Positions 6,676 through 16,739 of a stretch of 64,000 bases of DNA are shown piece after piece. The stretch is from Fulvivirga ligni (GTDB lineage: Bacteria; Bacteroidota; Bacteroidia; Cytophagales; Cyclobacteriaceae): contig NZ_CP089979.1 of NCBI RefSeq assembly GCF_021389935.1, positions 5,065,001 through 5,129,000 of the forward strand, read 5' to 3'. Under the pieces are notes generated by a model. The model searched no databases. It had not been told where the DNA came from and saw nothing but the letters and a program-made list of their open reading frames with translations. The position numbers and the translations under genes are program-made. The stretch's first letter is position 1. Each line of letters begins with the position of its first letter.

Positions 6676-9081
6676 CTACTCATACTTTAAAGACCTCACA
6701 GGATCTACCCTGGCGGCTTTGAGGGATTGGTAGCTCACGGTGAGCCAGGAGATGAGCAGTGCTGCCAGGCCGCCGAGGAGGAATACCCAGAAGGTGATCT
6801 CGGTTTTGTTGGCGAAGCCTTCCAGCCATCGATCCATGACGTAGTAGGCGGGGTAGACGGCCAGTACAAAGGCTATGATTACCAGCTTGGTAAACTCAGC
6901 AGACATCAGCGAAGTGATGCTCCAGACGCTGGCACCCAGTACTTTTCTGATGCCTATTTCTTTGGTGCGCTGCTCTGCCGTGAAGGCTGCCAGGCCGAAT
7001 AAGCCCAAACAGGCAATAAAAATGGCTAGTACTGTGAAGACTGTAAACACCTGACCTAACCTTTGTTCTGCTCTAAACAGGGCATCATAATCTTCATCCA
7101 AAAATGAGTAAGATAATGGATCACCGGTCATGTATTTATCCCAGGTATCAGTGATGCTGGCAACCATGTTGGCTGGGTCTTCACCGGCAAATCGTACATA
7201 AAGGATGTTACCTGTATTGGTAAAGCGAAGCACCAATGGCCTTACATTAAACTTTAAACTCTCGAAATTGAAGTCTTTCACCACACCTACCACATTTCTG
7301 TATATAGCTGAATCTGAATTAAAGTCAATCAATTTTTCGCTTAAAGGATCTGTCCAGCCCAGCTCTTTTACTGCCGCTTCGTTGATCACCACGGCATTAG
7401 AATCTGAAGGGAAGTTAAGATCGAAGAATCGGCCTTCTTTCATTTCTAAATCAAGGGTTTTCAGATGTTCATAATCCACATAATAGGTAGCCATAATATG
7501 GTCAGCCTCATCTCCTGCCGCACGGAAAATGGTAGTATTGTTCACTCCGGGAACGGTGTTATTAGAATAACTGGCTCCGGCTATGGCGGTGTTACTCATC
7601 AATTCGTTTTTGAAAGAAACCTGATTTTTATCCAGTCTGCTGGCGTCCTCAATCATGAGAATATGTTCTTTATCAAATCCCAGGTTCTGGTTCTGCACAT
7701 ATTTCAGCTGCTGATAAACAATAGCAGTACAGATGATCAGTACAATGGAAATCCAAAATTGGAATGTCACCAGAAAACTTCTAATGCCTCCACTCTTCAT
7801 CCCGGCCTTTAATTTGCCTTTTAAAACCTCTGTTATTTTAAATGAGGTGAGGTACAAAGCAGGATAGCTGCCTGCCAGTAAGCCTACAAAAACGATAATG
7901 GCAAGTAAAATACCCAGCAGGCTTAAATTCAATAAATCACTAATAACCAACTGCTTACCAGATATTTCATTAAAAAGCGGCATCAGAAAATAAGCTACTA
8001 CTACAGCTAGTAGCGCTGCAATCACGGCATAAGCCACTGATTCAGTTAGAAACTGACCTATTAAGGTACTTCTTAGTGAACCGAGGGTTTTCCTCAGCCC
8101 TACTTCTTTAGCACGACCTGCTGATTTAGCGGTGGTCAGGTTCATGAAGTTGATACAGGCTATTACCATGATAAACACACCAATAATACTCATGATCCAG
8201 ATGTAGCTCATGCTGCCCGGCGGCTCTGGTTCATCTTGCAAAGAGGATTTCAAGTGTATATCATATAATGGAAGGCTCCAATAATTATAAATACCACCTT
8301 CACTTCTAAACTCTTCTAATGACTTGCCCAGAAACTCTACAAAGGCAGGAGTGACATTTTTCTCTAAAATAGGATCCATTTTACGATCCACATCGGCAGG
8401 ATCGGCACCTTCGCTGATCACGTAATAAGTCCAGAGGCTATTGCTAAGCCATTGATTATCATTCATCCAGCTAAAAGTACTTGATGAAAGTAATGCGTTG
8501 AATTTCAAGTGTGAATTACTTGGCACGTCAGCAAATACACCAGTAACCTTGTAGTTTGACTTATCATTACCGATAGACATGGTCTTATCCAGCGGGTTAT
8601 CTTCTCCAAAATATTTGGTGGCTAAAGAAGCTGAAATCACCATGCTATTGGGTTCCATTAAAGCTGTTTTTGGATTTCCCTTTAGCAACTCATAGCTGAA
8701 AATATTAAAGAAGTTTGAGTCAGCTGTCATCACTTTCTCTTCCTTAAAAGCCTTGTCTTCGTATCTGAATATCCATTCGCCCATATCATTCACCCGGGTG
8801 GCTTGCTCTACTTCCGGAATCTCCTCCACCATGGCCTTATAAAGCGGATAGCAAGTGCTGGTGGTATGTATATCTTGCCCAGCCAGCTTCCCATGTAGGT
8901 TTACGCGGTAAATTCTATCACCTTTTTCGTTGAAATGATCATAACCGAGCTCATCCTGAATGTACATGATGATAAATAGTGTGCCGGCTATACCTATGGT
9001 GAGCCCCAGGATATTGATAACGGAAAACAGTTTATGTTTCCTCATGTTGCGTAAAGCAACTTTAAGATAGTTAGTAAGCAT
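6676..9081 (-). CDS. ABC transporter permease, MacB/FtsX type (second permease)
   Basis: 801 residues with the layout of long Bacteroidota MacB-like permeases. MLTNYLKVALRNMRKHKLFS leads into TM1 (about 21-41); a periplasmic MacB_PCD domain follows (about 45-270), then three TM helices of a first FtsX domain (about 290-420, with GRAKEVGLRKTLGS), a second TM and periplasmic domain (about 435-640), and a second FtsX domain (about 680-795, with QRTKEIGIRKVLGAS). It ends with ARVDPVRSLKYE, typical of the family. It is the last gene of a minus-strand operon of adaptor, ATPase and two permeases, and 76 bases separate it from the other permease. It should work with the ATPase at 11714 in tripartite efflux or lipoprotein/peptide export; the substrate is unknown. 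Confidence 0.9.
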   Translation of the reverse strand: MLTNYLKVALRNMRKHKLFSVINILGLTIGIAGTLFIIMYIQDELGYDHFNEKGDRIYRVNLHGKLAGQDIHTTSTCYPLYKAMVEEIPEVEQATRVNDMGEWIFRYEDKAFKEEKVMTADSNFFNIFSYELLKGNPKTALMEPNSMVISASLATKYFGEDNPLDKTMSIGNDKSNYKVTGVFADVPSNSHLKFNALLSSSTFSWMNDNQWLSNSLWTYYVISEGADPADVDRKMDPILEKNVTPAFVEFLGKSLEEFRSEGGIYNYWSLPLYDIHLKSSLQDEPEPPGSMSYIWIMSIIGVFIMVIACINFMNLTTAKSAGRAKEVGLRKTLGSLRSTLIGQFLTESVAYAVIAALLAVVVAYFLMPLFNEISGKQLVISDLLNLSLLGILLAIIVFVGLLAGSYPALYLTSFKITEVLKGKLKAGMKSGGIRSFLVTFQFWISIVLIICTAIVYQQLKYVQNQNLGFDKEHILMIEDASRLDKNQVSFKNELMSNTAIAGASYSNNTVPGVNNTTIFRAAGDEADHIMATYYVDYEHLKTLDLEMKEGRFFDLNFPSDSNAVVINEAAVKELGWTDPLSEKLIDFNSDSAIYRNVVGVVKDFNFESLKFNVRPLVLRFTNTGNILYVRFAGEDPANMVASITDTWDKYMTGDPLSYSFLDEDYDALFRAEQRLGQVFTVFTVLAIFIACLGLFGLAAFTAEQRTKEIGIRKVLGASVWSITSLMSAEFTKLVIIAFVLAVYPAYYVMDRWLEGFANKTEITFWVFLLGGLAALLISWLTVSYQSLKAARVDPVRSLKYE

Positions 9082-9157
9082 GTTGTGTTGTTGTTTGAGT
9101 TTTTGACCTTACTGGTTAGACTACATAAGTTTCAATATGTTACAGCCGTTTGAAAAA

Positions 9158-11533
9158 TTATTCATCTCGCAGCGTATCCACCGGATTCATGGAAGCTGCA
9201 TTAAACACTTTTGACCCTATTGTGAGAGATGAAACAATTAATATCAGCACAATGCCAATGAGAAAAGTAAGCACATTGGTATGCTGATAAAACTTCCAGA
9301 TGCTCGCCATTAAAGAATCTATAAAATAAAAGCTGGCCAATGACCCTAAAATGGCTGCTATAAATAGAATAATGTAAAACTGGAAATTAAGATTATAAGC
9401 TATGTTAGACACCGAGGCTCCCAACACTTTCCTCACCCCTATCTCTTTCATTTTCTTGATAATATTTAAGGATACCATGCTGAACAAGCCGCTGGCCGAA
9501 AGCAAAGTAGCTACCAGACCAAGAAAAATGAATAGCTTTAGGATGTTGTCATTCACATTGCTGGCCTCTTTACTATCGCTGTCCATGAATACTGCATTAT
9601 ACATGCGGTTAGGAAATAACTCCTTCCACTCCGCAGCCATAAATTCATTTACCTCTTTCAGGTCAGAAACTTTTGCCTTTACAATGATGCGGCTTATTTC
9701 CTCTTCTTTATTTAAACGTAATATGGTGGGATCGATCTCTTCCCAAAGGCCGCTGGAGTAATAATCTTTCACAACGCCCACCACATAAAGCGGCACGGTA
9801 TCAGCCCATACCAGCTTGGCTCCCAGGGGCTCATCTAAACCCAATTCGGCAGCCAGGGTTTCGTTAATGATGACTGATTCCTTTCTATCAGTTTCAGAGT
9901 CTTTATTGAACTTCCTTCCTTCAACCAGCGTCATGCCCATGATGTCCATATAGTCATAATCCACCTCCATGATGTCAGTTTCAAATTCAAGGGAATTATA
10001 TTTGACAGGGTCATTCGCTATTGACGAAAAAATATGATGCTTGGTGCCTCCTATGGCTGTAATCTGCTCATTCTTAGATAATTGATTTTTGTAAGCTTCG
10101 AACTCTTGTTTACCATTAATGAAGGTGTAAATGATACCATCCTTTTCAAATCCAAAATCGAACTCTTTCTGATAATTAGCATTTTGAATGAACGCCACAG
10201 CTGCAATAAGTGCAATAAGAGAGATGCTAAACTGCATACACAAAAGCGCCTTAGTTAGCCAGTTAGTACCTCCAAATTTGAAAGTCCCCTTCAAAATACT
10301 GGTTGCCTCGAACTTGCTGATATAAAAAGCAGGGTAGCTACCGGCCAGAATACCTGTCAGGATCAATAGACCAAACATGAAGAGCAAGAACCTGGCGTTA
10401 GTGAGATAATTAAGATCAAGATCCACAAAATCCCACATTTGGCTGTAAGCCGGAGCCAGAACTTCGGCCATGATTAAGGCTACAATAGCAGATAGCAAAC
10501 ACAGGGTAACATTCTCCAATAAAAACTGAGCGATTACCTGTCCCTTACGGCTTCCCATCACCTTTCTAATTCCTATCTCCTTCAACCTTCTGCTTGAAAT
10601 AGCTATGGAAGTATTGGTAAAATTGGAAATAGCTATCAGCAAAATGAGAAAAGACATGATCATAGGTGCAAACACGGCAGGAGTAGGCAAACTATTCCTA
10701 AACCAATGATTACGCATATCATCTCGCTCTGCCCGTACAGCCATTCCTTCGAAAGGCTCCAGATAGAAAGACGTCACCTTAAAGTCTTCGCGGGCTTTAT
10801 TTTGGATGGGCACATATTTTTGCAGCTGATTTTCGATAGCCGGAATATCCCCTTTATCAGGCACCTGCAAGAACATAACATTCCATCGGGTCCAGTCTTC
10901 TAGAGGTTTGCGCTGCACAGTGGTGGCATAGTTATCCATTAGAGTAACTGCATCGAACTGAAAGCTGGAGTTAGAAGGCATTTTTTCAAATACCCCAGCC
11001 ACCACATATTCTTGAGTTCCACTATCCAGAATGTGAGTGATTTGCTTTCCCAGAGCTTCCCCATCTCCAAAATACTTCTCCGCCACCTTGTCACTTATAA
11101 AGATTTTCGACTTATCTGAAAGATCGGTCTTTACCCCACTTATCAGTGGAAAGGTAAAAGTGTTTAGAAACCCTTCGTCAGCATAAAGGATATCTGTAGC
11201 GAAAAGGTCGTCATTGATTCTAATGTTGGCATAAACTGGCAAGCAGCTCACCACCTCCTCCACTCCAGTCAGTTCATCTCTCACCGAATTCGCTAACGGC
11301 TGAGGAGCAATACCATTATTTGTGATATTGCCCTGAAAATCTCTAACAAAATCCACCCTATAAATTTCGCTGGCATTTACATGCTGCTTATCAAAATCAG
11401 TATTGAATGTATAATTAAGGTAGGCTACAATACAGCAAGCCATGGAAACACCCATACCCAAAACATTAATGAGTACGAATACTTTACTTTTCCAAAGGCT
11501 ACGAAAGGTGATTTTAAGGTAGTTTTTTAACAT
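9158..11533 (-). CDS. ABC transporter permease, MacB/FtsX type (first permease)
   Basis: 791 residues, same duplicated architecture as its neighbour but clearly diverged: TM1 about residues 18-40, periplasmic domain, FtsX core with SSRRLKEIGIRKVMGSRKGQ near 315-335, second half with KKMKEIGVRKVLGASVSNIA near 690, and the C-terminus AASMNPVDTLRDE. Two non-identical permeases may form a heterodimer or two alternative transporters on one ATPase. The 180-base gap between this gene and the ATPase gene could hold its own promoter, although the genes point the same way and probably belong to one operon. Confidence 0.9.
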   Translation of the reverse strand: MLKNYLKITFRSLWKSKVFVLINVLGMGVSMACCIVAYLNYTFNTDFDKQHVNASEIYRVDFVRDFQGNITNNGIAPQPLANSVRDELTGVEEVVSCLPVYANIRINDDLFATDILYADEGFLNTFTFPLISGVKTDLSDKSKIFISDKVAEKYFGDGEALGKQITHILDSGTQEYVVAGVFEKMPSNSSFQFDAVTLMDNYATTVQRKPLEDWTRWNVMFLQVPDKGDIPAIENQLQKYVPIQNKAREDFKVTSFYLEPFEGMAVRAERDDMRNHWFRNSLPTPAVFAPMIMSFLILLIAISNFTNTSIAISSRRLKEIGIRKVMGSRKGQVIAQFLLENVTLCLLSAIVALIMAEVLAPAYSQMWDFVDLDLNYLTNARFLLFMFGLLILTGILAGSYPAFYISKFEATSILKGTFKFGGTNWLTKALLCMQFSISLIALIAAVAFIQNANYQKEFDFGFEKDGIIYTFINGKQEFEAYKNQLSKNEQITAIGGTKHHIFSSIANDPVKYNSLEFETDIMEVDYDYMDIMGMTLVEGRKFNKDSETDRKESVIINETLAAELGLDEPLGAKLVWADTVPLYVVGVVKDYYSSGLWEEIDPTILRLNKEEEISRIIVKAKVSDLKEVNEFMAAEWKELFPNRMYNAVFMDSDSKEASNVNDNILKLFIFLGLVATLLSASGLFSMVSLNIIKKMKEIGVRKVLGASVSNIAYNLNFQFYIILFIAAILGSLASFYFIDSLMASIWKFYQHTNVLTFLIGIVLILIVSSLTIGSKVFNAASMNPVDTLRDE

Positions 11534-11713
11534 GTCGGTAAGATTTAGGAGTGTGGAATTAAACCAAAGACTAAAGACTAAGCCTGAAGGTTGCTTGAAC
11601 GGAAGAAATTATTTTGTATAGTACCTTGCATTACCAAGTAAGACCATAAAAAGAAAGAGAATCCCTTACCCGAGCTTATGGTTAAGCCTTGTTAAAAAAT
11701 TCTCTTTATCTTT

Positions 11714-12409
11714 TTAAATATGAAATTGCTCTTTGATATTTTCAGTTACCACTTTACCATCGAATAAGTTGATGATTCGGTGCGCATAATTAGCATCATA
11801 AGGAGAGTGAGTCACCATGATGATTGTTGTACCCTCTTCATTCAACTCAGCTAAAAGCTTCATTACTTCTTCACCGTTAGCAGAATCAAGGTTACCAGTA
11901 GGCTCATCCGCCAGAATTACACTTGGTTTAGCCACTATAGCTCTGGCAATAGCCACACGCTGCTGCTGACCACCAGAAAGCTGCTGAGGGAAATGATTTC
12001 TTCTATGCATGATATTCATTCTCTCTAAAACCTCTTCTACTCTTTGTTTACGCTCAGCAGATGGCACTTTTAAATAAAGAAGTGGAAGCTCTACGTTTTC
12101 AAATACAGTAAGCTCATCTATCAGGTTAAAGCTTTGGAATACGAACCCGATAGATCCTTTTCTCAACTGTGCTCTCTGTCTTTCAGAGTAATCAGAAACC
12201 TCATGCTCTCCAAAGTGATATTCACCATCGCTAGGGTTATCTAATAAACCTAAAATATTTAGAAGGGTTGATTTACCACAACCAGAAGGCCCCATAATGG
12301 CAACGAATTCACCTTCTTTAATTTCTATGTTTATACTGTTCAGAGCAGTAGTTTCTACCTCATCTGTAGTATAAACCTTTTGGAGATTTTTAATTTTTAT
12401 CATGGACAT
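11714..12409 (-). CDS. ABC transporter ATP-binding protein, LolD/MacB family
   Basis: 231 residues. Walker [10 protein letters not shown] at 40-48, Q-loop FQSFNLI near 91-97, signature [14 protein letters not shown] at 144-157, Walker B VILADEP with catalytic Glu169, D-loop GNLDS, and the switch His in MVTHSPYD. Full-length for the family. It should power the two permeases downstream. In E. coli MacB the ATPase and permease are one chain; here they are separate genes, as is usual in Bacteroidota. Forty-one bases separate it from the adaptor gene. A second possible start codon lies two codons downstream (MSM). Confidence 0.95.
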   Translation of the reverse strand: MSMIKIKNLQKVYTTDEVETTALNSINIEIKEGEFVAIMGPSGCGKSTLLNILGLLDNPSDGEYHFGEHEVSDYSERQRAQLRKGSIGFVFQSFNLIDELTVFENVELPLLYLKVPSAERKQRVEEVLERMNIMHRRNHFPQQLSGGQQQRVAIARAIVAKPSVILADEPTGNLDSANGEEVMKLLAELNEEGTTIIMVTHSPYDANYAHRIINLFDGKVVTENIKEQFHI

Positions 12410-12450
12410 AGGTTTAAATTTAAATTTTGAGTTTTTGACCTTTTATATCT

Positions 12451-13701
12451 TTAATTTAACACAAGTACTTCATTATCACCGAAGTTATCATAGCTGGAGG
12501 TAATTACCTTTTCACCCGGCTTTAAGCCTTCCAGCACTTCGAAGTTCTCAGGGTTTTTACGCCCAAGTCTTATTTTTCTACGTTCCGCAGAAGAACCATC
12601 TTCACTTACTACAAACACCCAGTTACCACCAGTATCTTTGTAAAAGCCACCTACAGGTAATAGTAATTCTTCTGAAGACTGACCTAATTCAATTCTTAAT
12701 CTTAAGGATTGACCTCTTCTTATTCCTTCCGGAGAATCACCTTCAAACTCCATATCTACTTCAAATCTACCGTTAGTAATAGTCGGGTATATGTAAGTGA
12801 TCACCAGTTTGTAATCCTTATTAGCAAAAGTGGTAGTAGCATTTAAGCCGGTAGAAATTCTAGGTAGGTAAAGTTCATCTATAGGAACTCTCACCTTATA
12901 ACTTCCAATCTTATCTACCTGACCAAGCCTCTGCCCCTGACTCACCGCCTGACCTTCAAACAAAGGAGGTGTTGAAAGCTGACCGTTTATTGGTGACTTA
13001 ATGGTAAGGTTATCCAAGATCTGACCAACGCCTTCTAAACTCTGAGTCATTCTTCTTTCAGAACGGTTCAGCTGAGTAAGCTGTCTCACACGAGATAATG
13101 AATCATTCTTATAGCTGGTATAAGTAATCTTTCTACGCTTAAGGTTATAGTTATAATCTGCTTCTGTCTGCTCAAACTCCTGCTTGCTGATCAGCTTCTT
13201 ACCATATAACATTTTCTGTCTGTCATACTGAGGCTTTAGCTTAGCGAGCTCGTTATCTATCTGAGCCAGAGTTTGTTGCTGCTGCAAGTCATTCTGTTCC
13301 AGAGAAAGTCTGGTCTGGCGAACACGGTTGATACTTTCGTTCAAACCTGCTTCTTGAGAAAGTACGCTCAGCTCTCTGTTAAGGTTAGATAGCTCCACTA
13401 TGACATCGCCTTTTTCAAGCATTGCTCCACTTTCTTTGTATACCTTCTTGATGTTACCACCTTCAATGGCATCAAGGTAGAAGGTAACGCTCGGTTCTAC
13501 GGTTCCGGTCTGAGGTATCCTTTCCTGAAATATTCCCCTTTTCACTGATGATATAGTGATTTTATCTTTCTCTACTTTCAGTTTGGATCTTCTATCAGCA
13601 AATACCAAAAGATAGAATATAAAGCCTACTACTACAGCGGCTCCACCGATCGTGGCTAACTTTTTAAGTGTCCACTTCTTTTTCTTGATTTTCCGGTCCA
13701 T
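12451..13701 (-). CDS. Periplasmic adaptor (membrane fusion) subunit, MacA/HlyD family
   Basis: 416 residues. A cytoplasmic basic start (MDRKIKKKKWTLKKL) is followed by one TM helix (about 16-35), then a split lipoyl half (GNIKKVYKESGAMLEKGDVI), a long alpha-helical hairpin (about 105-225, rich in Gln/Leu/Arg), the second lipoyl half (GQLSTPPLFEGQAVSQGQRL), and beta-barrel and membrane-proximal domains ending GEKVITSSYDNFGD. This is the organisation of MacA/HlyD adaptors that connect an inner-membrane ABC transporter to an outer-membrane duct. It is the first gene of the exporter operon and is divergent from the sigma-54 activator gene. No TolC gene is in the window. Confidence 0.92.
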   Translation of the reverse strand: MDRKIKKKKWTLKKLATIGGAAVVVGFIFYLLVFADRRSKLKVEKDKITISSVKRGIFQERIPQTGTVEPSVTFYLDAIEGGNIKKVYKESGAMLEKGDVIVELSNLNRELSVLSQEAGLNESINRVRQTRLSLEQNDLQQQQTLAQIDNELAKLKPQYDRQKMLYGKKLISKQEFEQTEADYNYNLKRRKITYTSYKNDSLSRVRQLTQLNRSERRMTQSLEGVGQILDNLTIKSPINGQLSTPPLFEGQAVSQGQRLGQVDKIGSYKVRVPIDELYLPRISTGLNATTTFANKDYKLVITYIYPTITNGRFEVDMEFEGDSPEGIRRGQSLRLRIELGQSSEELLLPVGGFYKDTGGNWVFVVSEDGSSAERRKIRLGRKNPENFEVLEGLKPGEKVITSSYDNFGDNEVLVLN

Positions 13702-13733
13702 TCAGACTTATTTATTTGAGTTCGAAATCTCAT

Positions 13734-13752
13734 TTGCCAACAAGTGTGCCAA
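13734..13752 (-). promoter_or_regulatory. Possible sigma-54-type promoter of the exporter operon
   Basis: On the minus strand TTGGCAC is followed by TTGGCAA, resembling the -24 (TGGCAC) and -12 (TTGCA) boxes. The GG-to-GC spacing is one base longer than the consensus, so the match is imperfect. It lies about 35 bases upstream of the adaptor start and faces a sigma-54 activator gene, which makes it worth listing. Confidence 0.3.
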
Positions 13753-14002
13753 ATACCCCTAACCCCTCTCAGGGCATATTTATGACCGGTCGCCTAGTCC
13801 GCCTACGTTCATTCATGAACGTGATCGTCCGCCACCGAACAATAAAGTGAACGATAATATTGTGAGCTGATTAAAATTTAATTAACATAATGCCTCAATA
13901 AGCTGAATAACAAGGCATTCTTTAATTATGAGTCATTGTGAACGCCAAAGAGGTATCAACTTTGCCTAGTAATCAGCATATTATAAATTAATTCATGTAC
14001 AC
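13753..14002. promoter_or_regulatory. Divergent control region with an 18-bp palindrome
   Basis: The region between the exporter operon and the regulator genes has no gene. It contains ACGTTCAT-TC-ATGAACGT (13805-13822) inside a GC-richer patch with repeated TCCGCC motifs, in otherwise AT-rich DNA. The palindrome could be an operator or enhancer for the adjacent sigma-54 activator, or a residue of a mobile-element end. Confidence 0.4.
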
Positions 14003-15397
14003 ATGGTTGAAAAAAGTGAAAAGATAGGCCGCATACTTATTGTTGATGACAATGAAGACTTATTAAAGGCAGCGAAAATTTTCTTAAAGCGTCATTTTGC
14101 GCAGGTAGATCTGGAGAAAAACCCTCAATCCATACCTGCCCTCATCACCAATGATGACTATGATGTGATCTTGCTGGACATGAATTTCACTAAAGATGTA
14201 AGTAGTGGTAAGGAAGGATATTATTGGTTGGAGAAGATCCTTGAAATAGATCCGTCTGCAGTAGTGGTGCTAATTACAGCTTATGGTGATGTACAGATGG
14301 CCGTAAAAGCCATAAAGGCCGGAGCTACAGACTTCGTTTTAAAACCATGGGAGAATGAAAAATTACTAGCCACTCTTTTCTCTGCTATGAAATTAAGGCA
14401 AAGCTTACAACAGGTGGAAGACCTTATGACCAAGCAAAAGGAAATCAACCTGCAGATTAACTCGAAGTATGAGAATATCATAGGTCAAAGCCCGGCCATC
14501 AGAAGAGTATTCGAAACTATAGACCGTGTAGCTGCTACGGATGCCAATGTTTTGATTCTAGGAGAGAATGGAACCGGTAAAGAATTGGTTGCCAGAGCTA
14601 TACATAACAATTCAGGTCGTAAAGATCAGGTTTTCGTTAATGTAGATTTAGGTTCAGTTAGCGAAACACTATTTGAAAGTGAGCTTTTTGGGCATAAGAA
14701 GGGTTCATTTACAGATGCCAAGGAAGATAGAGCCGGTCGTTTTGAAATTGCCAACAATGGAACCTTATTTTTAGATGAAATAGGCAACCTGTCCCTGCCA
14801 CTTCAAGCCAAGCTGCTCACTGCCATTCAGAACCGAAGGGTAAGCCGTGTAGGATCAAACAAAGAAGTAAATATTGATATCCGCTTAGTCTGCGCCACTA
14901 ACATGCCGCTGTATGATATGGTGAAAGACAATAAGTTCAGGCAAGATTTACTTTACCGCATCAACACCATTGAAATAGAACTACCTCCACTACGAGATAG
15001 ACTGGAAGATATACCGCTATTGGCAGAACATTTTCTAAAACAATACTCACAGAAATATGGCAAACCAGCACTGAAGATTAGTGATGGAGCCACCAGCAGA
15101 ATGCAGAAGCACAGCTGGCCGGGAAACATTAGAGAATTACAACATGCCATAGAACGTGCCGTAATTATGAGCGGATCTCAGGTACTTCAGCCAGAAGATT
15201 TTAACTTTAACGCGCAGCCGCAAAACAGCATGGAAGGTGAAAATGTAATGCTGGATCAATTTAAACTGGAAGACGTAGAAAAAATCCTGATAAGAAAAGT
15301 GCTTAAGAAATACAACGGAAATATTACCCAGGCGGCTTCAGAGCTAGGCCTAACCAGATCATCACTCTATAGAAGATTAGAAAAGTATGGTCTATAA
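14003..15397 (+). CDS. Sigma-54-dependent response regulator (NtrC family)
   Basis: 464 residues. Receiver domain with the acidic pair D15/D16 and phosphoacceptor D59 (VILLDM). AAA+ domain with Walker A GENGTGKE at 187-194, and GSFTDA at 234-239 in the place of the sigma-54-contacting GAFTGA loop. Walker B is LFLDEIG; the arginine-finger region is RQDLLYRI. A Fis-type helix-turn-helix closes the protein (about 425-464, NGNITQAASELGLTRSSLYR). The gene overlaps the histidine kinase gene by 11 bases and is divergent from the ABC exporter, so it very likely controls that operon by activating RNA polymerase with sigma-54. The GAFTGA loop departs at two positions (S for A, D for G). Confidence 0.93.
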   Translation: MVEKSEKIGRILIVDDNEDLLKAAKIFLKRHFAQVDLEKNPQSIPALITNDDYDVILLDMNFTKDVSSGKEGYYWLEKILEIDPSAVVVLITAYGDVQMAVKAIKAGATDFVLKPWENEKLLATLFSAMKLRQSLQQVEDLMTKQKEINLQINSKYENIIGQSPAIRRVFETIDRVAATDANVLILGENGTGKELVARAIHNNSGRKDQVFVNVDLGSVSETLFESELFGHKKGSFTDAKEDRAGRFEIANNGTLFLDEIGNLSLPLQAKLLTAIQNRRVSRVGSNKEVNIDIRLVCATNMPLYDMVKDNKFRQDLLYRINTIEIELPPLRDRLEDIPLLAEHFLKQYSQKYGKPALKISDGATSRMQKHSWPGNIRELQHAIERAVIMSGSQVLQPEDFNFNAQPQNSMEGENVMLDQFKLEDVEKILIRKVLKKYNGNITQAASELGLTRSSLYRRLEKYGL

Positions 15398-16736
15398 GGA
15401 TTTTAGATTTAAAGTAGCTCTTAGAGTTATCCTTTTGGGTATCACTATGGCTATTTTCACTTATTGCATTCAGTCTTCCACACTCTTTATTACAGGTCTC
15501 ATCATTGGTATCATTGTGTTGCTAGAGCTGATTGAGATCTTTCACTTTATTTCTAACACTAACCGGAAGCTCACCAGATTTCTGGAATCTGTAAAGTATT
15601 CAGATTTCGCCTCTGGCTTCTCGTCTGATAACAAATTAGGCCAAAGTTTTAAAGACCTTAATCAGGCGTTTAACGAGGTACTGGAGGCCTTCAGAAAAGC
15701 TCGCTCTGAAAAAGAAGAGCACCTTCAATATCTGCATACGGTTGTAGAGCATGTAAGTACTGGACTTATGTCTTTTGATGATCATGGCAAAGTAGAGTTA
15801 ATGAATGCTACAGCCAAGCGCTTTCTAAAAGTAGATCAGCTCCGCAACATTGAAGAGCTCATTGCCAAGCAGTCTCGCCTTTATAAAGTTTTGTTTGACT
15901 TGCCCACCGGCAAAAGCACCTTATTCCGCAGTGAAGGAGATGTACAACTCGCCGTGCATGCAACCGAACTTATTCTGCGAGGCAAAAAGATTAAGCTGGT
16001 TGCGCTACAAAACATTCAACCAGAACTTCAAAAGAAAGAACTAGAAGCCTGGCAAAACTTAACGCGCGTGCTCAGACATGAGATCATGAATAGCATTACC
16101 CCAATTGCGTCACTCACCTCCACCATGAAAGACATTCTTATGGAGGACTTAACCAAGCAGGAGGATCATTATACATTGATTGAAGAAACGGTAGAAGACC
16201 TACAGGACGGTCTGGGTACCATAGAAGGCAGAAGCCAGGGCCTGATAAAGTTCATTGATGCCTACCGAGATTACACGTCCATTCCTTTGCCTCAGGTGAA
16301 GGTTATAAAAGTGAGCCACCTGTTGGAGCACATTTCACAGTTGATGAAAGTAGAGATTAAAAAGGCCAATGTTCATTACTCCTGCGAAGTGAACGATGAA
16401 AGTCTGGAGCTTAATATAGATGAAGAGTTAATAGAGCAAGTGCTTATCAATCTCATAAAAAATGCCATTGAAGCGCTGGAGGAAACGGAAAAACCAACAG
16501 TAGCCGTATCTGCTTATACAGATTCAAATAGCAACATTATTATTTCAGTAAGAGACAATGGCCCAGGTATAATAAGAGAAGCTTTAGATCAGATTTTCAT
16601 ACCGTTCTATTCCACTAAGAAGCGTGGCTCCGGCATTGGACTGAGTCTTTCGCGGCAGATCATGCAGCTACATAATGGATCACTGAGTGTAGACTCTGAG
16701 CCTAACGAATTCACAGAATTCACACTAACATTCTAA
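15387..16736 (+). CDS. Sensor histidine kinase, partner of the NtrC-like regulator
   Basis: 449 residues. Two TM helices close together (about 10-29 and 33-55) leave almost no periplasmic loop, so it probably senses within the membrane or cytoplasm. A PAS-like segment follows (about 105-205, HVSTGLMSFDDHGKVELMNA). The phosphoacceptor is H231 in LRHEIMNSITPI, followed by an N box (NLIKNAIEAL), G boxes DNGPGI and GSGIGLSLSRQI. The H box of the form HEIMNSITP is typical of the NtrB-like kinases of Bacteroidota. It overlaps the regulator gene and ends three bases from the convergent HNH gene. Confidence 0.93.
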   Translation: MVYKDFRFKVALRVILLGITMAIFTYCIQSSTLFITGLIIGIIVLLELIEIFHFISNTNRKLTRFLESVKYSDFASGFSSDNKLGQSFKDLNQAFNEVLEAFRKARSEKEEHLQYLHTVVEHVSTGLMSFDDHGKVELMNATAKRFLKVDQLRNIEELIAKQSRLYKVLFDLPTGKSTLFRSEGDVQLAVHATELILRGKKIKLVALQNIQPELQKKELEAWQNLTRVLRHEIMNSITPIASLTSTMKDILMEDLTKQEDHYTLIEETVEDLQDGLGTIEGRSQGLIKFIDAYRDYTSIPLPQVKVIKVSHLLEHISQLMKVEIKKANVHYSCEVNDESLELNIDEELIEQVLINLIKNAIEALEETEKPTVAVSAYTDSNSNIIISVRDNGPGIIREALDQIFIPFYSTKKRGSGIGLSLSRQIMQLHNGSLSVDSEPNEFTEFTLTF

Positions 16737-16739
16737 TAT

